Shown here: positions 1 through 8,494 of the stretch, in pieces
Position numbering within the stretch: position 1 is the stretch's first letter
Layout of the letters: each line of letters begins with the position of its first letter
DNA from: Neisseriales bacterium
GTDB lineage: Bacteria > Pseudomonadota > Gammaproteobacteria > Burkholderiales > UBA11063
NCBI GenBank assembly: GCA_008017155.1
Contig: SSGX01000002.1
Location: 93,495-157,494, forward strand
Length of the DNA stretch: 64,000 nucleotides
Reading direction: 5' to 3'
Program-made: the position numbers and the translations under genes
The notes under the pieces: model-generated
The model's input: the letters and a program-made list of their open reading frames with translations, nothing else
The model's database searches: none
What the model was told of the DNA's origin: nothing

Positions 1-600
1 TTAAATATCATCACTCCAAAACTGCCTAGATTTATTGATAAATACCCTAAATTAAAGTTAAGGATTTACTATAAGAATGATGATGTTAATTTACATAAAA
101 ACGCTATTGATCTTGCTGTCATATACGGATTTCCAGAACAACAGTCACAAAAGATAAAGTTAGTACATAAAGCAGAAGCTATTGCATTCAGCACTCCCGA
201 ATATATTATCAAATACGGAATGATTAATAATTTAGAAAATCTTGCTAATCATAAAATCCTTACAGTATTACGTGATCATGGAGAAATAGTAAACCGGATA
301 AATCTAATAAATAAGCTAACAGGAAAAGTTGAATCGGTAAAAGTTGATTCTAGGCTATCAATAAATAGTTTCTATAATGCATTGAAGCTAGTTGATACAG
401 GGGAATATGTTGGTGTTGCTTACACATCAGTAATTCACGATGAGATCAGTTCAGGTAAGTATCTAAATATACTTGATAGTAATTATAGTTTTGAAAGTGC
501 TAATTTTTACCTGATCAAACGCGTCGAAGATGATTATAAGATAAACATTGTTGCCGACTTTATCGAGGACTGTTTTAAAGAATATAATCAGCGTAGCTAG
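1..600 (+). CDS. LysR-family transcriptional regulator, C-terminal part (5' end outside window)
   Basis: The open frame runs from base 1 to the TAG at 598-600 without a start, so only the effector-binding domain of a LysR-type regulator (about 199 residues) is visible and the N-terminal winged helix lies to the left. The first residues (ITPKLPRFIDKYPKLKLRI) match the usual start of the substrate-binding fold, followed by DLAV and a FSTPEYIIKYG segment. The C-terminus resembles the other LysR proteins in this window, which all end with an ILPEYYF...FYLI-like stretch. The effector is unknown. An internal ATG at 220 is in the same frame but would begin inside the domain, so it is not a credible start. 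Confidence 0.85.
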   Translation, partial: LNIITPKLPRFIDKYPKLKLRIYYKNDDVNLHKNAIDLAVIYGFPEQQSQKIKLVHKAEAIAFSTPEYIIKYGMINNLENLANHKILTVLRDHGEIVNRINLINKLTGKVESVKVDSRLSINSFYNALKLVDTGEYVGVAYTSVIHDEISSGKYLNILDSNYSFESANFYLIKRVEDDYKINIVADFIEDCFKEYNQRS

Positions 601-718
601 CCACTAGATAGCATATACTAGATCAGATTGAAGAAGCAAGGAGGCGTGAGCAATGCAGCTACAAATAGTAAGTAAGGAGCGAAACAACGCCCTAGGAGCT
701 TCAATCTGTTTTAATAGA
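601..718. other. Intergenic structured element, probable terminator
   Basis: This short gap between two convergent genes contains a 10-bp inverted repeat, CAGATTGAAG at 624-633 and CTTCAATCTG at 699-708, followed by TTTT on the plus strand. Inside the large loop a second pair (GGCGT / ACGCC) can form. The outer stem plus T-run fits a terminator for the LysR gene, but the 65-nt structured loop is longer than a usual terminator, so a palindromic repeat element is also possible. Confidence 0.45.
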
Positions 719-2083
719 TTAGCCCAATAGCTTGAGTAATTTTAGTTTTAGTTTACCATATGGTGGATACTTCATTGAAAAATCCGGAAAATTACTACTT
801 CTAACTAATGCTTTTGGATGGCTAAAAACATCAAAACTAAATTTACCATGATAGTGTCCATTTCCGCTATACATTACCCCACCAAAAGGTAAATTATGAT
901 TGACGAAATGATAGAGACAATTATTAATCCCGATAGCGCCACTTTCAAGCTGATGAATAATTTTTTCCCTAAACTTCCTATCATTACTAAATAAATAAAC
1001 TGCCAATGGATAGCGGTTAATATTTAGTATCTCAATCAATTCATTATAACTAGTATACTTTACTAATGGTAATATTGGTCCAAAGATTTCCTCATGCATG
1101 AGTGCTGAATCAAAATCTGGATTCTCAATAATGGTTAAACTTATTTGTAATTTATCCTCATTGCTAGTACCACCAAAAATTATCTTCCCATGCTGTAAAT
1201 AGGCAGTCAGCCGTTCAAATTGGCGTTTATTGATTATCTTTCCAGCTCGATTAAAATCATCCGCACCTAACTCTTTTGCGGCATTAATCAATTCTTGTAC
1301 AAAATCAGCATAAATACCCGCCTCAATCAGCACATAATCAGGAGCAATACAGGTCTGTCCAGAGTTAAATAGCTTGCCCCAAATAAGCCTCTTTGCTGCA
1401 ACTTTTAGATTTGCACTTTTATCAATGATTGCTGGCGATTTACCACCCAATTCAAGTGTATAAGGAATCAGACGCTTAGCACATAAGCTGGCAATTTGTT
1501 GTCCAACAACTATCGAACCAGTAAAAAACACATGATTAAAACTACCCCGTGTTATCAGCTCCGGGACTACTACCGCACCATCACCTTCTGCAATCCAGAT
1601 ATAATTCTCGGCAAAAAATTCACCAATCATAGCGCTAATAACTTTAGTCGTATTACTACTTATCTCGGATGGTTTTAGCGTAATACAGTTTCCCGCTGCA
1701 ATTGCTCCAATTAATGGGGAAATCAATAATTGGAAAGGATAATTCCATGGTGCAATGATAAGAACTAAGCCCAAAGGAACTCTAAGAATAGAGCTTCGCG
1801 AATAGAAAATTGTTAATGGAGACGAAACTCTTTTTTCTTTTAGCCATTTATGTAAATTTTTATAAGCGTAGTCAATTTCTTTATATGCTAAACCAATTTC
1901 ACTACTATATGCCTCAAATTCTAACTTACCTAAATCTTTATGTAATGCATCAAGAATCTCTGATTCATATTTCTTAATTGCAGCTTTTAATTGCATCAGC
2001 TGTTTTTTTCGAAAATTTAGATCATGCGTAATTCCACTATCAAAAAATTCACGCTGTTGTTCTAGATTACCAGCAAACTCCAT
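719..2083 (-). CDS. Aldehyde dehydrogenase, ALDH3-like (candidate fatty-aldehyde dehydrogenase)
   Basis: The product is an NAD(P)-dependent aldehyde dehydrogenase of about 454 residues, the short length typical of the class 3 group that includes fatty-aldehyde dehydrogenases. Visible motifs are the Rossmann-side PWNYPF (about residue 115), FTGS (about 189), LELGGKSP with the general-base Glu (about 213) and GQTC with the catalytic Cys (about 247). I chose the ATG at 2083 because AAAGG lies a proper distance before it; the ATG at 2089 is too close to that SD. It starts 12 bases after the stop of the upstream hydroxylase/YhhN fusion gene, so the two are almost certainly one operon. Both upstream activities would release fatty aldehydes, which is the natural substrate inferred here. 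Substrate specificity cannot be read directly. Confidence 0.9.
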   Translation of the reverse strand: MEFAGNLEQQREFFDSGITHDLNFRKKQLMQLKAAIKKYESEILDALHKDLGKLEFEAYSSEIGLAYKEIDYAYKNLHKWLKEKRVSSPLTIFYSRSSILRVPLGLVLIIAPWNYPFQLLISPLIGAIAAGNCITLKPSEISSNTTKVISAMIGEFFAENYIWIAEGDGAVVVPELITRGSFNHVFFTGSIVVGQQIASLCAKRLIPYTLELGGKSPAIIDKSANLKVAAKRLIWGKLFNSGQTCIAPDYVLIEAGIYADFVQELINAAKELGADDFNRAGKIINKRQFERLTAYLQHGKIIFGGTSNEDKLQISLTIIENPDFDSALMHEEIFGPILPLVKYTSYNELIEILNINRYPLAVYLFSNDRKFREKIIHQLESGAIGINNCLYHFVNHNLPFGGVMYSGNGHYHGKFSFDVFSHPKALVRSSNFPDFSMKYPPYGKLKLKLLKLLG

Positions 2084-2095
2084 TATCATCCTTTA

Positions 2096-3832
2096 TTAAT
2101 CATTGGGTGCATAGTTAATTATAAAATATTGACCAATTCCATAGAATAACATAATTATACCGCTAAATAAAGAACTATTAATAATTGTCAGATTTATAAA
2201 TATCATTCCATCGTGTAACAAAATAAACATACTCCCTAAAACTACGGGAAAATATGAACTAGATATTAAATTAACTAATCCATGCCCATGTTTATAACTT
2301 AGTCGTAGTGTAACAGCTACAAGCCAGCTGACAATTAGCAAGAGAAAAATTGCAGCATAAACATACTCTAGTGCAACTCTGTATTCAAGCATAATGATTA
2401 ATATGAAACTACTAAATAAAATAGGAATAAACAAGAATTTCAAACTAGATGAGAATGATTTACCACCACTTAGAAAAAAGTGTATTCCATAAGAAATATA
2501 TCCTAAGGCATAACAAAAAAAGCCAACTATCGAATACTGTAATGGCAGTAATGACAATATTCCACCTGCAAGACAAAAAGCCAATCCAATAAAAAGGAAA
2601 CGATTATAAGAATTAACTCTTTCTTTAGTAATAAGTCCAATAAAACCAATAGCTATAGGTATGATATTAATAAGCTTATACAAGTTAAAGCTCATTCCCG
2701 GTACAGTATATGCTAACGAAGTAGCAAAACTTGCAATAATTACCATATCAAACATTAGCGCCATATTAAGACTTATATCGCGATCTAATAATTTGCCTCG
2801 ACTAATTGCCAGTAATAAAAATAGTAACAGATAGAAAAAACTCTGGCTAAGGCTAATTTGAGAAAAATTTACTAAATACATAAAAAAGCCGCAAAGGCAA
2901 ATGATCAGATTTATAATGGCATAGATATTTACAGATAATCTGTTTCTAACAATATACTGTCTATGCTTGATAAAATCAAAATCCTTAATTGGAAAACGTA
3001 ATTTAGCTGATATAGAACGCTCCCCTGTCCTACTCATTAACATTTTTAGTTTTGCTAAAAAACCTTTGGTATAAACTATGTCCCGAATTAATAGGTAATA
3101 TGTTTCAAGATTGATACGAATCGGATTCCAACTCTTTAGCGGCTTAGTAGTACCAAACTTCAATTGTTCAGTCGTTGCAGAATAAGTACCAAATAACCTA
3201 TCCCAAATAATTAGAATACCGCCATAATTCATATTAATACAAGATGGATTTACTGCATGATGAATCGCATGATTCCGTGGAGTGACCAAGATTTTATCAA
3301 GTATCCCAAGCCGACCGATACATTCGGTATGTACCCAAAACTGATAATATAAATCAATTATCCCCAATATAATAAACCCCTGTGGCTTAACCCCTAATAT
3401 AGCTAACGGTAAATAGGTAAATAAAATGTGTATTCCGATAACTCCAGGCTGGCGGATAGCAGTGGTAAGATTAAAATACTCACTTGAATGATGAATTACA
3501 TGATTTGACCAAAAAAGAGTAAATTCATGCCCTAAGCGATGTGTCCAATAATAAAGAAAGTCATATATTAGTAAGGCAATAACCCAAGCCCAAACCGACT
3601 CAAGAGGAAAATCAATAATCCGAAAATGATTATATACAAAGGTATAAATAATTAACATTAATAAACTATTTATACCAAAGATTTGACTAAGAACACCCTG
3701 ATTAATACTAGTTACGGCATCAGCTAAAGAATAATAATTTTTCTTTAATACCACCTTACTATAGATAAACTCAAGAAATATCAAAATAAGAAAGGCTAAC
3801 GCAGCAATCAATAAAATATCACGAGATAACAC
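2096..3832 (-). CDS. Fusion: fatty acid hydroxylase/sterol desaturase (alkylglycerol monooxygenase-like) + YhhN/TMEM86-like membrane domain
   Basis: This is a 578-residue integral membrane protein. Residues 1-270 form a fatty-acid-hydroxylase domain with the di-iron His clusters HRLGH, HVIHH and HAIHH, and the surrounding text (YYWTHRLGHE, HHSSEYFNLTTAIRQ, NYGGILIIWDRLFGT) is strikingly like alkylglycerol monooxygenase (TMEM195), which cleaves the ether bond of alkylglycerols to a fatty aldehyde. Residues about 300-578 are eight or so hydrophobic segments resembling YhhN/TMEM86 lysoplasmalogenase (LAGGILSLLP, ALGYISYGIHF, and YGIGQYFI near the end), a family that hydrolyses the vinyl ether of lysoplasmalogens, again giving aldehyde. 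The downstream aldehyde dehydrogenase follows within 12 bases. The first domain call is strong, the second moderate. Confidence 0.82.
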   Translation of the reverse strand: MLSRDILLIAALAFLILIFLEFIYSKVVLKKNYYSLADAVTSINQGVLSQIFGINSLLMLIIYTFVYNHFRIIDFPLESVWAWVIALLIYDFLYYWTHRLGHEFTLFWSNHVIHHSSEYFNLTTAIRQPGVIGIHILFTYLPLAILGVKPQGFIILGIIDLYYQFWVHTECIGRLGILDKILVTPRNHAIHHAVNPSCINMNYGGILIIWDRLFGTYSATTEQLKFGTTKPLKSWNPIRINLETYYLLIRDIVYTKGFLAKLKMLMSRTGERSISAKLRFPIKDFDFIKHRQYIVRNRLSVNIYAIINLIICLCGFFMYLVNFSQISLSQSFFYLLLFLLLAISRGKLLDRDISLNMALMFDMVIIASFATSLAYTVPGMSFNLYKLINIIPIAIGFIGLITKERVNSYNRFLFIGLAFCLAGGILSLLPLQYSIVGFFCYALGYISYGIHFFLSGGKSFSSSLKFLFIPILFSSFILIIMLEYRVALEYVYAAIFLLLIVSWLVAVTLRLSYKHGHGLVNLISSSYFPVVLGSMFILLHDGMIFINLTIINSSLFSGIIMLFYGIGQYFIINYAPND

Positions 3833-3906
3833 TTATCGTTTCTCCAATAAATAAAGTAGATTTCATGTAATTATAATCACTCTGAATTTCTATAATGACT
3901 AAAAGG

Positions 3907-4104
3907 CTACTTGCGCCTGACATAAACGCGCTTCTTTCTGGATTTAATCTTCTCTTCATCAAGAATTACCCGACCACCACTAATCACATTTACGCACATA
4001 AGCTTCAATAGTTTGCGGTGGATTTCGGAATATGAAGTTTCTGCGTTCAAATAATCGCAAATTAAGTCTATATTTGGTACACCATCCTCATTTGGCTTAC
4101 GCAT
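3907..4104 (-). CDS. Small basic protein of unknown function
   Basis: A 65-residue open frame with a very good Shine-Dalgarno (AAAGGGAG, five bases before the ATG at 4104). The C-terminus is strongly basic (KIKSRKKRVYVRRK), suggesting nucleic acid binding, but I recognise no family. It lies alone between the ether-lipid unit (same strand, starting 75 bases downstream) and guaD on the opposite strand. The good SD and its isolated position make it more likely real than a chance frame. Confidence 0.5.
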   Translation of the reverse strand: MRKPNEDGVPNIDLICDYLNAETSYSEIHRKLLKLMCVNVISGGRVILDEEKIKSRKKRVYVRRK

Positions 4105-4340
4105 AGTATTTCTCCCTTTTTGTAAGTAAGGTAGGATATTAATTTATTTGTAACTCAAAAACTAGTGGCATTTTGGGATAGTTCAAATTCCATTTTTGCA
4201 AATACTTTTAAATGCTTTGATTCTTGTCTAAGGGCATAAATTGGTATAGTGTAAAAGTACTATTTAAGTTTTTTTGTTAAACCCATAGAATATCGTTAGT
4301 TAAAAACATCATCTAACTTTTAATTCCAAAGGGGAAAACC

Positions 4341-5663
4341 ATGACAACAACAAACCAAATTACTGGCTATCGCGGTAATGTACTTCATTTTACTGAAAAT
4401 CCAGCATTTTTTGAAAATGCATATAAATACCATGAAGACGGTGTTCTTTATGTGCAAGATGGTAAGGTAGTTGAAGCTGGCGATTACAGTACACTAAAAA
4501 CTAAATATACGAATGCCAACATAGTTGATCATAGTGGCTACTTGATTACACCAGGACTAATGGATAGTCATGTACATTACCCACAAATGGAAATGGTTGG
4601 TTCATACGGTGAGCAGCTAGTTCAATGGCTTCAAAAATACACTATTCCAACAGAACGCAAACTTAATGATCCGGTTTATGCCAGAGAAATTGCGAATTTG
4701 TACCTTGATGAACTAATTAAACATGGTACAACAACTGCGGCTATTTATGCTTCTATCAATCCTGTATCTGCAGATGCAATTTTTGAAGCTGCGAAAGCAA
4801 GAAATATGCGGATCATCGCAGGTAGCGCATATATGGATGTAAATACACCAGAATACGCTTGTTTGCCACCTGAAGAAGTATATGAGTTTAATAAAACTTT
4901 GATTGAACGTTGGAATCGTAAAGGGCGTATGAATTATGCAGTTAGTCCACGTTCGGCATATCTGCTAAGTCCAGCAGAAATGGAAGCAACCGCAGAACTT
5001 TTGCGCGATTACCCAGATATACACATACAAGTGCACTTAGCTGAAAATAAAGAATCAGGCGGCATGGTTGAAGAACTTTTCCCAGGTATAAGCACCTATA
5101 CCGAAGTATATGATCACTATGGACTGATTACACCCAAAACTATCATGGGTCATTGTATCTGGTTAAATGATGATGAATTTGAATTAATTGCCAAACGTGG
5201 TGCATCATGTGCATTCTTGCCAACCTCAAATCTATTTTTGGGTAGCGGGTTATTTAATTTACAAAAAGCTAATAACCATCATGCAACAGTTGGGATGGGT
5301 ACTGACTATGCAGCAGGTACTACGCTCTCAATGTTAAAAACCATGGGCGAAGCCTATAAGGTAACGCAATTAAGAAAGGCTTTTGCAGATAATCCAAAAT
5401 CAGTCACGCCATTAAGCCCACTAGAAAACTATTACCTAACGACTCTTGGCGCTGCCCGGGCAATGAGTCTAGATGATCATATTGGTAGTTTTAAAGCAGG
5501 AATGGAGGCAGATTTTATCGTACTTGATCCAAATGCTACCAGTGATATGGCGATTCGTAGTAAACAAAGTGAAAATATAAGTGATCTGGTATTTGCCCTC
5601 CAAATCATGGGCGATGACCGTGCGGTCAAACATACTTACATCATGGGTAAAAAAATGAAGTAA
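4341..5663 (+). CDS. guaD: Guanine deaminase
   Basis: This zinc amidohydrolase of 440 residues converts guanine to xanthine and ammonia in purine salvage/catabolism. The metal-binding HVH (residues 77-79) sits in MDSHVHYPQ, followed by the SYGEQLVQWLQKYT segment that is characteristic of guanine deaminases rather than other amidohydrolases. Further metal or active-site motifs are VHLAEN, MGHCIWL and GTDYAAGTT with the catalytic Asp. SD AAAGGGG precedes the ATG. A GC-rich hairpin follows the stop. The next gene downstream is an MFS transporter on the same strand, possibly for a purine or related compound, although the two are separated by a structured 222-bp gap. No purine riboswitch consensus was recognised in its 5' leader. 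Confidence 0.93.
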   Translation: MTTTNQITGYRGNVLHFTENPAFFENAYKYHEDGVLYVQDGKVVEAGDYSTLKTKYTNANIVDHSGYLITPGLMDSHVHYPQMEMVGSYGEQLVQWLQKYTIPTERKLNDPVYAREIANLYLDELIKHGTTTAAIYASINPVSADAIFEAAKARNMRIIAGSAYMDVNTPEYACLPPEEVYEFNKTLIERWNRKGRMNYAVSPRSAYLLSPAEMEATAELLRDYPDIHIQVHLAENKESGGMVEELFPGISTYTEVYDHYGLITPKTIMGHCIWLNDDEFELIAKRGASCAFLPTSNLFLGSGLFNLQKANNHHATVGMGTDYAAGTTLSMLKTMGEAYKVTQLRKAFADNPKSVTPLSPLENYYLTTLGAARAMSLDDHIGSFKAGMEADFIVLDPNATSDMAIRSKQSENISDLVFALQIMGDDRAVKHTYIMGKKMK

Positions 5664-5672
5664 TCACTCGGA

Positions 5673-5696
5673 GGGGGTAATTTACTAGTTACCCCC
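5673..5696 (+). terminator. GC-rich hairpin after guaD
   Basis: GGGGGTAA at 5673-5680 pairs with TTACCCCC at 5689-5696, only ten bases past the guaD stop. The following bases (AACAAGAAATAAAA) are not T-rich, so this is a stable 3' hairpin rather than a textbook intrinsic terminator on the plus strand. Confidence 0.5.
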
Positions 5697-5711
5697 AACA
5701 AGAAATAAAAG

Positions 5712-5862
5712 TAACATAATAACCGATGTTATGCACTTATGTAATTTTCAGGGGTATAAAATAAATTTTAACGATTTTGCGGACTGGTTCGTCGTTTTGA
5801 AGCAGTCCGCCATGAGGAAAAATTTATTTTATATCTCTGAAAGAGCTTATCTGCGTAACATC
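5712..5862 (+). promoter_or_regulatory. Candidate structured leader RNA upstream of MFS transporter gene
   Basis: A nested set of stems occupies the leader of the MFS gene: GATGTTATGC (5725-5734) with GCGTAACATC (5853-5862), TATAAAATAAATTTT (5755-5769) with AAAATTTATTTTATA (5819-5833, a perfect 15-bp stem), and GCGGACTG (5779-5786) with CAGTCCGC (5803-5810). TAACAT at 5712-5717 can also pair with ATGTTA at 5726-5731, competing with the outermost stem. The SD (AAGGGA, about 5876) lies just after the outer stem. I recognise no known riboswitch class. A palindromic mobile repeat is the alternative reading. Confidence 0.45.
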
Positions 5863-5885
5863 AGATAATAAATAAAGGGAAGAAC

Positions 5886-7184
5886 ATGAAATCTTTAAAT
5901 TATATCCGCTGGATTTGTACCGAATTCTTTTTTACTGTCAGTATTTTTTCCGCAGTACTTTTTGGTGCCTATGCAGCCCAAATTCAAAATATAAATCATC
6001 TAGATACAACCCAATTAACAATTTTATCTGGGACATTTTTTGCTGTATTTGCATTCTCACAATTAATATCTGGGTTTTTAATTAATAAATTTTCAACTAA
6101 AATCCTTTTGGGAGGATCGGCATTACTCGCAGGAGCTGGAGCTTTATTATTTAGCCACACCGATTCATTTTTATTATTGATAATTGCACGAGTCATTCTT
6201 GGACTTGGCTTAGGTTGTACCTTTGTTGGTGTACTTTATATCGTTCAATCTGGTTTCCCAGAAGAAAAGTTTGCTTTTTTCTCTTCACTAAGCCAAAGTA
6301 TTGCTAATATAGCAGCTGGTTCAATGACATTATTTGGCAGTAAACTTCTTAGTCAATTTGCGTATAGCTTGGTTTTTACAGTTTTAGGCGGATTACTAAC
6401 TATTTCATCACTGCTTTTGATTATTGTCTTACCGGGCAAACCAAAACTTGATCACAATCAGGTACAAGAAACAAGTTTTATAACCAACATCAAATCAATT
6501 CTTAGTAAAAAAGGATTCTGGCTTGCTACTGTTTATTTTAGTGGAATTTTTGGTACTATCCTTACTTTTGCAGATTTATTTGATGTGAAATACCAAGTTG
6601 CTGCTTTTGATATGCCTCAATATAAAGCCATCACGCTAAGTGGAATGATACCACTTGGATTAGCTATAGGAGGTGTTACTGCCGGTTTTATATCATCAAA
6701 ATTCAAAACGAATAAACTTACCGCAATAGTATTTAGTTTTATAACTCTTGCCAATATGCTAGTCTTACTTTATGTCAAATTCCCCGCTAATGCTAACTAC
6801 GGCTTTAATGATGCACTTATTTTCCATGTCTTATTTGGAGTTGGCTGTGGTGGCGCGATGCTCGCATTTCAAGAGTTACAAATGACATTCTCAGATGCAA
6901 GCATCCGCCCATTAGCTAACTCAATGGTGCTGACAATTGCTTATCTATTTAGTGGAATGTTTTTACAACCTTTAGTTGGTAAACTAGTTGGAAATAATGC
7001 CGTAGTACCGCACAATGTCTATAGTGTAATCTCTGGCTCAAGAAATGGCTGGATCAATAATGGTGTTGTTGCAAATGTATGGCATGATTACGCTCATGGA
7101 CTATCAGTCTTAACAGCGATATTATGTTTAAGCTTTATTGCAAGCCTGTTTTTTACCGCGCAGAAAAAGACTAATAATAGTTAA
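5886..7184 (+). CDS. MFS transporter
   Basis: The product is a 432-residue major facilitator with about 12 hydrophobic segments split by a hydrophilic stretch near residues 180-200. The loop 2-3 signature region reads GFLINKFSTK and the fourth helix RVILGLGLGCTFVG is typical of MFS. Substrate cannot be read from the sequence; its position downstream of guanine deaminase makes a nucleobase or related metabolite a reasonable guess only. SD AAGGGAAG precedes the ATG. It is preceded by an unusual nested hairpin leader and followed by a strong bidirectional terminator. Confidence 0.88.
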   Translation: MKSLNYIRWICTEFFFTVSIFSAVLFGAYAAQIQNINHLDTTQLTILSGTFFAVFAFSQLISGFLINKFSTKILLGGSALLAGAGALLFSHTDSFLLLIIARVILGLGLGCTFVGVLYIVQSGFPEEKFAFFSSLSQSIANIAAGSMTLFGSKLLSQFAYSLVFTVLGGLLTISSLLLIIVLPGKPKLDHNQVQETSFITNIKSILSKKGFWLATVYFSGIFGTILTFADLFDVKYQVAAFDMPQYKAITLSGMIPLGLAIGGVTAGFISSKFKTNKLTAIVFSFITLANMLVLLYVKFPANANYGFNDALIFHVLFGVGCGGAMLAFQELQMTFSDASIRPLANSMVLTIAYLFSGMFLQPLVGKLVGNNAVVPHNVYSVISGSRNGWINNGVVANVWHDYAHGLSVLTAILCLSFIASLFFTAQKKTNNS

Positions 7185-7190
7185 AATAAA

Positions 7191-7217
7191 AAATACCAGT
7201 TCATTGAACTGGTATTT
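7191..7217. terminator. Bidirectional intrinsic terminator
   Basis: A near-perfect palindrome (AAATACCAGTTCA-T-TGAACTGGTATTT) flanked by A-rich sequence on the left and TTTTC on the right lies between the convergent MFS gene and the PLD lipoprotein gene, so it can stop transcription from both sides. Confidence 0.85.
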
Positions 7218-7221
7218 TCAT

Positions 7222-8463
7222 TTAGTTTCCGGGGCACCAAGGCTGTACTGGTGTAACTACACTACTAAAAAATTGTGTCATATATGAACTATTCCAGATT
7301 TTCAGAAAGATATTATCAACATTAAGCCCAAACTCTGGATTATTAGTTACAAAAATCGAGTAGTCACGGGTATTGTTAAAATAACTTTGGGCAAGATTCC
7401 CAGTCCCAATCCATACATTTTTGCCATCTACAACCATAAATTTGGCATGATCAACTGCTGAATATGGCACACATACACCACCGACGGTTTGCGGAAACGT
7501 TGAATAACGAATAGTAACATTTGGAATTTTCATCATTGTTAATAGAAACTCATTATCGTAATTCATCATCTGCCCCTCTTGAAATTCCCAGTTCGACATC
7601 ATCATTCTTACTTGAACTCCACGCATTGCGGCTCTTGTCAAAGCATCCTGAAGAGTAAACCAATAGCCGGGTGGATTACCATAAGGATTATAATTTTGTA
7701 TTTCCATTGCCTGAATATCCACATAACTTGTAGCATTATCTATCAGGTTGACAATATTGTCAATTTCTGATGGTACACCATTATAGTTTGGCGAAGTTGC
7801 AACAAAAAGATTACCATTTGGCATTGCCGGAACCGCGGTAGCCGGATCATAATTCGCTCCATTATTGAAATCAGTATTAAATACCATCGCTAACTGACTT
7901 GCAAGAGTGCTATTTGTAGTTATACCACCAACTTCGTGATTAAGCTCAAAGGCAATCCAGTCAAAATTTTGACTACCAATAAAAAAGCTTTGATTATCGA
8001 CTAAAACCATTTTGGCGTGAACAATACCACCACCATTATAGTTATCAAAGAAGTTATTAAATACAATCTGTACATTTGGCGAACTCTCAAGGATATTTAA
8101 GCCATTAGCCAAAGATGAAGCAGCCATACTAGACTCAACCACAATCCGGATTGGTATCCCCTGATTCGCCTTATTAAGCAAGTTTTGCATGATGTCTTGC
8201 TCAAAAGGAGTTCCAGCAAGGTTATTAAAGTAAAAAGCTTCAATATCAATACTCTTTGTTGCTGAATTAATAAGTTGCCCAATTGCTACTGCTGGGTTTG
8301 TCGCCTCAGGACTTAATTGAATATTAGTCATCTCTGGAACAGTTTCTACAATTGCTACCGATTCACTACTAGTAGCTGACGAGCTATTGCTAGTACCTGA
8401 GTTACAAGCATATAATCCAAACAAAGATAAAAATAAAATAGAAGCAACTCGCTTAGTTGTCAT
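7222..8463 (-). CDS. Phospholipase D-like lipoprotein with two HKD motifs
   Basis: A secreted or periplasm-facing lipoprotein of about 413 residues. The start at 8463 gives a proper signal sequence MTTKRVASILFLSLFGLYAC with lipobox LYAC; the longer frame to 8529 would overlap the upstream Kelch gene and bury the signal. Two phospholipase D motifs are present: HAKMVLVDNQSFFIGSQN and HAKFMVVDGKNVWIGTGN, so both halves of the pseudo-dimeric active site are intact. PLD-family enzymes of this type hydrolyse phosphodiesters (phospholipids or nucleic acid); the actual substrate is unknown. It ends a run of lipoprotein genes on the same strand. Confidence 0.85.
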   Translation of the reverse strand: MTTKRVASILFLSLFGLYACNSGTSNSSSATSSESVAIVETVPEMTNIQLSPEATNPAVAIGQLINSATKSIDIEAFYFNNLAGTPFEQDIMQNLLNKANQGIPIRIVVESSMAASSLANGLNILESSPNVQIVFNNFFDNYNGGGIVHAKMVLVDNQSFFIGSQNFDWIAFELNHEVGGITTNSTLASQLAMVFNTDFNNGANYDPATAVPAMPNGNLFVATSPNYNGVPSEIDNIVNLIDNATSYVDIQAMEIQNYNPYGNPPGYWFTLQDALTRAAMRGVQVRMMMSNWEFQEGQMMNYDNEFLLTMMKIPNVTIRYSTFPQTVGGVCVPYSAVDHAKFMVVDGKNVWIGTGNLAQSYFNNTRDYSIFVTNNPEFGLNVDNIFLKIWNSSYMTQFFSSVVTPVQPWCPGN

Positions 8464-8494
8464 GACAAATACCTTTTGTAAAATTTGACCAAAA

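Noticed and set aside
4105..4340. Purine riboswitch before guaD
   Set aside because: I looked for the three-way-junction consensus of guanine/adenine riboswitches and did not find it; only a weak GTTAG/CTAAC hairpin is present.
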